DNA from: Toxorhynchites rutilus septentrionalis | Lineage: Eukaryota; Arthropoda; Insecta; Diptera; Culicidae | Reading direction: 5' to 3' | Assembly: GCF_029784135.1 (NCBI RefSeq) | Contig: NC_073745.1 | Span: 312,554,560-312,618,559 of the forward strand | DNA: 64,000 nt | Shown: positions 59,876 through 64,000 of the stretch, in pieces | How positions within the stretch are numbered: position 1 is the stretch's first letter | Layout of the letters: every line of letters starts with the position of its first letter | The notes under the pieces: model-generated | Database searches by the model: none | What the model was told of the DNA's origin: nothing | Seen by the model: only the letters and a program-made list of their open reading frames with translations | Position numbers and translations under genes: made by a program

Positions 59876-62137
59876 TCAGATACCTAATATGGGCCCCCAT
59901 TTGGAGTCGTTTGAACCATGCACCAGACATTTGGAGTCGAACCAGACCCCAAGATACTTGAATGACATAGCATGAGTGATCGGTTTACCCAAAAGTTGAA
60001 GCTTTGGTTTTGCTGGTCTATGCTTCCTAGAAAAAACCACCATCTCTGTTTTCTCCGTGGAGAATTCGATCCCTAGCCCAATGGCCCAGGTTGAAAAATT
60101 GTTCAAAGTATCTTGTAAGGGTCCTTGCAGGTCGGATTCGTTTGATCCTACGACAGACACCACTCCGTCATCTGCAATTTGTCTTAAGCTGCAATTTTGT
60201 GTAAGACAATTGTCGATGTCGCTTACATAGAAGTTGTACAAAAGGGGGCTTAAACATGAGCCCTGGGGGAGGCCCATGTAGGAGACCCGATTTACTGTCG
60301 AATCCCCGTGAGAAAAGTTCAACTGTTTCTCACAAAGCAAGTTATATAACATATTATTCAACAGAGGCGGCAGACCCCGAGAGTGTAATTTGTCTGACAA
60401 AACCTCTATTGAAACAGAATCAAAGGCCCCCTTTATGTCCAAGAATACTGAAGCCATTTGTTTTTTTTCAGCGTAAGCCATTTGAATTTCTGAAGAAAGC
60501 AACGCAAGACAATCATTCGTCCCCTTGCCCCTGCGGAACCCATATTGTGTATCTGAGAGTAGGCCATTCGTTTCAACCCATCGATCAAGGCGAAACAAGA
60601 TCATTTTCTCCAACAATTTCCGTATACAAGACAGCATTGCTATTGGGCGGTACGAATTGAAGTCGGACGCGGGTTTTCCGGGTTTTTGAATAGCTATAAT
60701 TCGCACTTGTCTCCAACCATCTGGAACAATATTATGCTCCAGGAACCGATTGAATAAATTCAACAAGCGATGTTTCGCCACATCAGGGAGGTTTTTCAGC
60801 AAGTTGAACTTAATTCTATCCGTTCCTGGAGCCGAATTGTTACATGAAAGGAGAGCAAGAGAGAATTGTACCATCGAAAACTCGGAATCAAGATCGCACC
60901 TATCTTGTGGTATATCTCGAACAATTTTTTGCACAGGAACGGAATCGGGACAAACCTTCCGTGCAAAATTAAAAATCGATCGATGTGAATATTCTTCGCT
61001 TTCATTCGATGAAGAGCGATTTCTCATGTTTCGAGCCACTTTCCATAATTTTTTCATTGACGTTTCTCGTGACAAACCTCCCACGAAATTTCGCCAATAA
61101 GCACGTTTGATCAAGTTTTTAAATTGATTTTCAAGGTCCAAATACGTTTGAAAATTCTCAATGGTTCCACGTTTCCGAAAAGCTTTAAATGCGTTCGATT
61201 TATCCTGATAAAGCTTGGAACATTGGCTATCCCACCATGGATTGGGAGGCCTTCGACGAATAGTGGAGCCTGGGATGGGTTTCGTTTGAGCGCGAACCGC
61301 GCTGTCATATATCAAACGAGAAAGGAAGTTATACTCCTCCAATGGAGGCAAACCATCTCTGGAATTGATGGCTAGAGCAATCGCGTCCGAATATTTTTTC
61401 CAGTCAATGTGTCTTGTGAGGTCATATGCCATGTTTATAGATTCAGAAGAATTCGAACCAATGGTGATGGAAATTTTGATTGGCAAGTGGTCACTGCCGT
61501 TGGGGTCCTGGATTACATTCCACTTGCAATCTAACGATAGTGAATTCGAGCAAAGCGAGAGGTCAAGAGCACTTGGGTTAGCAGGAGGTTTAGGTACACG
61601 TGTTGTTTCCCCAGTGTTCAAAACGGTCATATTGAAGCTGTTACAAAGGTCATATATCAACAATGAACGATTGTCGTCGTACTGTTCCCCCCAGGCAGTT
61701 CCGTGAGAATTGAAGTCTCCCAAGATCAATCGTGGCTCAGGAAGGAGTGAGCACATGTCAACAAGTTGCTTGCGGCTAACCGCAGCTCTCGGAGGCCAAT
61801 ACAAGCTGACAATACAGAGGTCTTTGCCTCTGATGTTTGCATGACAAGCAACAGCTTCGATCCCCCCAATAGGTGGAAGGTCAATTCTAAAAAATGAGTG
61901 GCACTTATTGATCCCCAATAGCACCCCTCCGTATCTGTCAACACGGTCCAAGCGTATAATATTAAAATCGTGGAAAGAGATATCATCTCGCGAAGAAAGC
62001 CAAGTTTCGGACAGAGCAAAAACGTCACAATTGAAGTTATGAATTAAAAATTTGAATGTATCCAATTTAGGGATAAGACTACGACAATTCCACTGTAAAA
62101 CAGTGATATCTCCGACCTCTCTATTTGAATTAGACAT
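59876..62137 (-). CDS. I element ORF2: endonuclease and reverse transcriptase, copy B
   Basis: The ATG at 62135-62137 overlaps the ORF1 stop (ATGTCTAA). Residues 1-230 are APE endonuclease: LQWNCRSLIPK, LSETWLSS, LGDFNSHGTAWG, GSDHLPIKI. Residues 420-700 are RT: IAIQKPGKPASDFNSYRPIA, YGFRRGKGTND, FLDIKGAFDSVS, SYMGLPQGSCLSPLLYNFYV and IADDGVVSV. It nicks the target and primes cDNA from the nick. The frame is lost near 59930, where a segment of about 29 bp containing a second copy of CGACTCCAAATG replaces the normal sequence; a TAA follows at 59859-59861. Relative to copy A three residues (GKK) are deleted after NLIK. Confidence 0.94.
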   Translation of the reverse strand: MSNSNREVGDITVLQWNCRSLIPKLDTFKFLIHNFNCDVFALSETWLSSRDDISFHDFNIIRLDRVDRYGGVLLGINKCHSFFRIDLPPIGGIEAVACHANIRGKDLCIVSLYWPPRAAVSRKQLVDMCSLLPEPRLILGDFNSHGTAWGEQYDDNRSLLIYDLCNSFNMTVLNTGETTRVPKPPANPSALDLSLCSNSLSLDCKWNVIQDPNGSDHLPIKISITIGSNSSESINMAYDLTRHIDWKKYSDAIALAINSRDGLPPLEEYNFLSRLIYDSAVRAQTKPIPGSTIRRRPPNPWWDSQCSKLYQDKSNAFKAFRKRGTIENFQTYLDLENQFKNLIKRAYWRNFVGGLSRETSMKKLWKVARNMRNRSSSNESEEYSHRSIFNFARKVCPDSVPVQKIVRDIPQDRCDLDSEFSMVQFSLALLSCNNSAPGTDRIKFNLLKNLPDVAKHRLLNLFNRFLEHNIVPDGWRQVRIIAIQKPGKPASDFNSYRPIAMLSCIRKLLEKMILFRLDRWVETNGLLSDTQYGFRRGKGTNDCLALLSSEIQMAYAEKKQMASVFLDIKGAFDSVSIEVLSDKLHSRGLPPLLNNMLYNLLCEKQLNFSHGDSTVNRVSYMGLPQGSCLSPLLYNFYVSDIDNCLTQNCSLRQIADDGVVSVVGSNESDLQGPLQDTLNNFSTWAIGLGIEFSTEKTEMVVFSRKHRPAKPKLQLLGKPITHAMSFKYLGVWFDSKCLVHGSNDSKWGPILGI
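62130..62137 (-). promoter_or_regulatory. ORF1 stop / ORF2 start overlap
   Basis: ATGTCTAA holds the ORF2 start codon and the ORF1 stop codon. The same eight bases occur in copy A at 33116-33123. Such overlaps allow ribosomes that end ORF1 to restart at ORF2; that mechanism here is inferred. Confidence 0.7.
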
Positions 62138-63700
62138 CAAGAGAGATAATCATTGCAAGGAGGGGCCATGTTTGCATCAATTGTTGCAAAATTGTCTTTA
62201 ATACTGGAAGCATTGAAATGACAATGATTCTGATGGAGTCGGAAACATTAAAGCATGTGAAGATTTGAGCCAGAAGGTCGGTCAACTTTATAAATCCCGA
62301 TTGGGGAGTTGAGCTGGACGGAAAAATAGGGACATTTGGGGTTTTTGATGTCCCCTCGAGTGCTGGGTCGTTCGAAGGTGAACTATTCCCACGGAAGCCA
62401 GGAGGAACCTGATTTTGCTTGTCCGCTGCACTCGATTTTTTAGGCATGCTAAAGGAGGTATAACCGGAGGGGCTTGTCCTTGAACTTTGGGAGTGGTCAC
62501 ATTTTTGCGCCGGGGATTCCCTTGGGAAATGAACGGTGTGCCTCCGTTAGCTGTGTCCGCTTCCATTTCGTCAACGGGCAACGTGGCGAAGACATTTTGT
62601 GTGATGATTGGTTGTTGTTTTTGGGCCAGTGGAGAAGCGCCCTTTAAAATATCCGCAAAAGTGCGTTTCGAGCGTTCCTTCAAAGAGCGCTTCTGTTTCT
62701 CCCAGCGACTCTTGTAAGTTTCACAAACTGAGAGCTCGTGTGGGGATCCCCCGCAATATGGACATTTATGCTCAGTCGCACTGCAGGATTTCCCCTCATG
62801 TTGCTCTCCGCAAGTGGCACAGCGCTCCTTGTTGGCACAATAATCTGAAGTGTGACCAACTGACTTGCATTTTTGGCAAGTCATGGGCTTTGGCACGAAG
62901 AGTCGCACAGGCAGTCTTAATTTGCCCACCATGACGTAGTCAGGGAGAGCGGAACCAGCAAAAGTTACTCGAAACGAGTCTGACGGCGTGAATTTAGTTT
63001 TTCCCTTTTCTTGGGATACTTTCCCTAGTTGGCGGCTGTCCAAAATTTTAACGCCCACCAACGGGAGTCTTTTAAATTTACCAACTCCTTCCTTTATCAT
63101 TTCACACGTCAGACCCGTTTCAGTTATCACCCCCGAGATTTCTAAGTCATGGGACGGCACGTAGACACGATACTCTAGGGAGAATCTCTCGTCGATCACA
63201 ACTGCATTTGCGTGTTTCCGATCACTTACGACAACACGCAGTTTGTTCGGTCTAACCTTAGAGATTTCGACCACGGAGGAATAATATCTTGCCAGATCTT
63301 TCGAAACCTGAATGACATTGATGGATTTTCCGTTCGGTTTGGGCCGGAAAAAAACAACCCATGGGCCAGCTCCAGGTGAATCTTCTGGATAGACCTTGAC
63401 ACGAGGAGAGGAAGCAACTGACGGGGAGGTCGAGGTCGATTGTTGAGCGGGAGCGGGATCAGTAGGGCTGGGAGGCAAGTTCGGGAGTTGAGCGGAAACG
63501 GGAGCAGGAGAATGAGGGGGTGAAGAGGAAAGGTTTGCAAATTTTCTTGAGGGAGGCTTGTTGAGGTGAGTTAACTCTTCCTGTAAAGAGACATCTTCTG
63601 AGGGGGGAACGCGTTTAAGCGACTTCCCAGCACCCGTAGCTGGGGAGGGGGAGACAGTGGATTCGATATCCATGTCAACGCTTTCTTCCCCTTCTGCCAT
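62130..63700 (-). CDS. I element ORF1 (zinc-knuckle RNA-binding protein), copy B
   Basis: ATG at 63698-63700. Residues 1-110 are Ser/Pro-rich; about 115-260 a globular region; then CCHC knuckles at 275-288 (CQKCKSVGHTSDYC), 294-306 and 313-326 (CPYCGGSPHELSVC). A single-base deletion at about 62453 (CCTCCTTTAGC against CCTCCTGTTAGC in A) shifts the frame, so the open frame ends wrongly at 62288 (470 residues), while the natural C-terminus (TDLLAQIFTCFNVSD, LPVLKTILQQL) lies in the next frame to TAA at 62130. Copy A has its own, different deletion 70 bp away, so the family protein was intact. Confidence 0.92.
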
Positions 63701-64000
63701 TTAGAATGGCAGATGTACACTTTCTTATAATTTTTGCAATTTTTTTTTTATAATTAACCTTAACCTAATAACCTTAACCTATTAATTTCAGTATACTTAT
63801 TATGCACACCAGTGCGGATTATTTATAACGGTGCTGCGTGTTGATCGTTCGGTACAGCTGAACCCGTGTATCGCACCACGCGGTGATGATGTCGAAGACG
63901 GTGCTACGGCGATAACACACCAGCACACAGCGCTCGCGTGCAGGGTTTCTTCCTCTCGCTTGTTGTGTCTGCTTCAATGAATTCACAGGGAATCCTGTTA
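63701..64000 (-). other. I element 5' UTR, copy B (partial)
   Basis: Matches 31254-31552 of copy A. It includes a doubled AGGTTAAGGTTA-type segment and a TTTTTTTTT run just upstream of ORF1. I-type elements carry an internal promoter at their 5' end; the first 107 bp, where it should start, lies beyond the window. Confidence 0.8.

Larger units (their letters stand above)
58108..64000 (-). mobile_element. I-clade retrotransposon, copy B (runs off the window)
   Basis: Reads right to left: 5' UTR (from beyond 64000; about 107 bp missing compared with copy A), ORF1, ORF2, 3' UTR and the A tail (oligo-T at 58108-58120). It is the same family as A and C. Most of ORF2 is open, with few lesions, so it is younger or better preserved than A. 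Its target duplication cannot be seen because the other end is outside. Confidence 0.95.

Noticed and set aside
1..64000. Integrated viral sequences, CRISPR arrays, bacterial-type operons
   Set aside because: I looked for viral polymerase or nucleoprotein motifs, spaced repeats and operon structure and saw none; all polymerase motifs belong to non-LTR retrotransposons.

Overview
The window looks like non-coding, transposon-packed chromosomal DNA of a mosquito, probably Aedes or another culicine. I infer this from the repeat types: I-clade and CR1-type non-LTR retrotransposons, three different mariner-like families with DD37E catalytic spacing (a group known from mosquitoes), tRNA-derived SINEs, many MITEs, very A+T-rich spacers, and one short GT-AG intron inside a transposase gene. 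I found no intact host protein gene. The only recognisable host pieces are a broken histone H3 copy (26.4-26.75 kb), an isolated histone 3' stem-loop (17.83 kb), and a thrice-repeated exon-like unit (23.9-26.3 kb).

Layout. 0-9 kb: Helitron-like end, mariner scraps, a SINE, and MITEs of hAT, Harbinger and TA-target types, one nested in another. 9-11.8 kb: apparently single-copy DNA without a gene. 11.8-13.0 kb: 5'-truncated I element (copy C). 13.97-16.81 kb: almost complete pogo-type transposon with a PHD-finger transposase. 17-23.9 kb: histone stem-loop, a self-nested hAT-MITE cluster, a SINE, single-copy-like DNA and a fold-back repeat. 23.9-30.3 kb: tandem exon-like repeat split by a DD41D mariner, H3 pseudogene, and an internally deleted CR1-type element. 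30.3-42.4 kb: an old I element (I2, minus strand) split by a DD37E mariner and by a near full-length I element (copy A, plus strand) with a 13-bp target duplication. 42.4-52.3 kb: Helitron-like repeats, SINEs, a decayed hAT transposon, a large fold-back element. 52.4-57.1 kb: two further DD37E transposons around featureless DNA. 57.3-64 kb: a pogo-style element cut off by a third I element (copy B, minus strand), which runs off the right edge.

How it works together: nothing here forms a host pathway. Each autonomous element encodes its own mobility proteins: ORF1 RNA-binding protein plus endonuclease/reverse transcriptase/RNase H for I elements, and a DDE transposase for the DNA elements. Nearly all are broken. 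The least damaged are the pogo transposase (one stop codon seen), the DD37E copy at 55.9-57.1 kb (one frameshift seen) and I copy B. Nested insertions and target duplications give a relative chronology. All family assignments come from motifs read by eye; no database search was possible.
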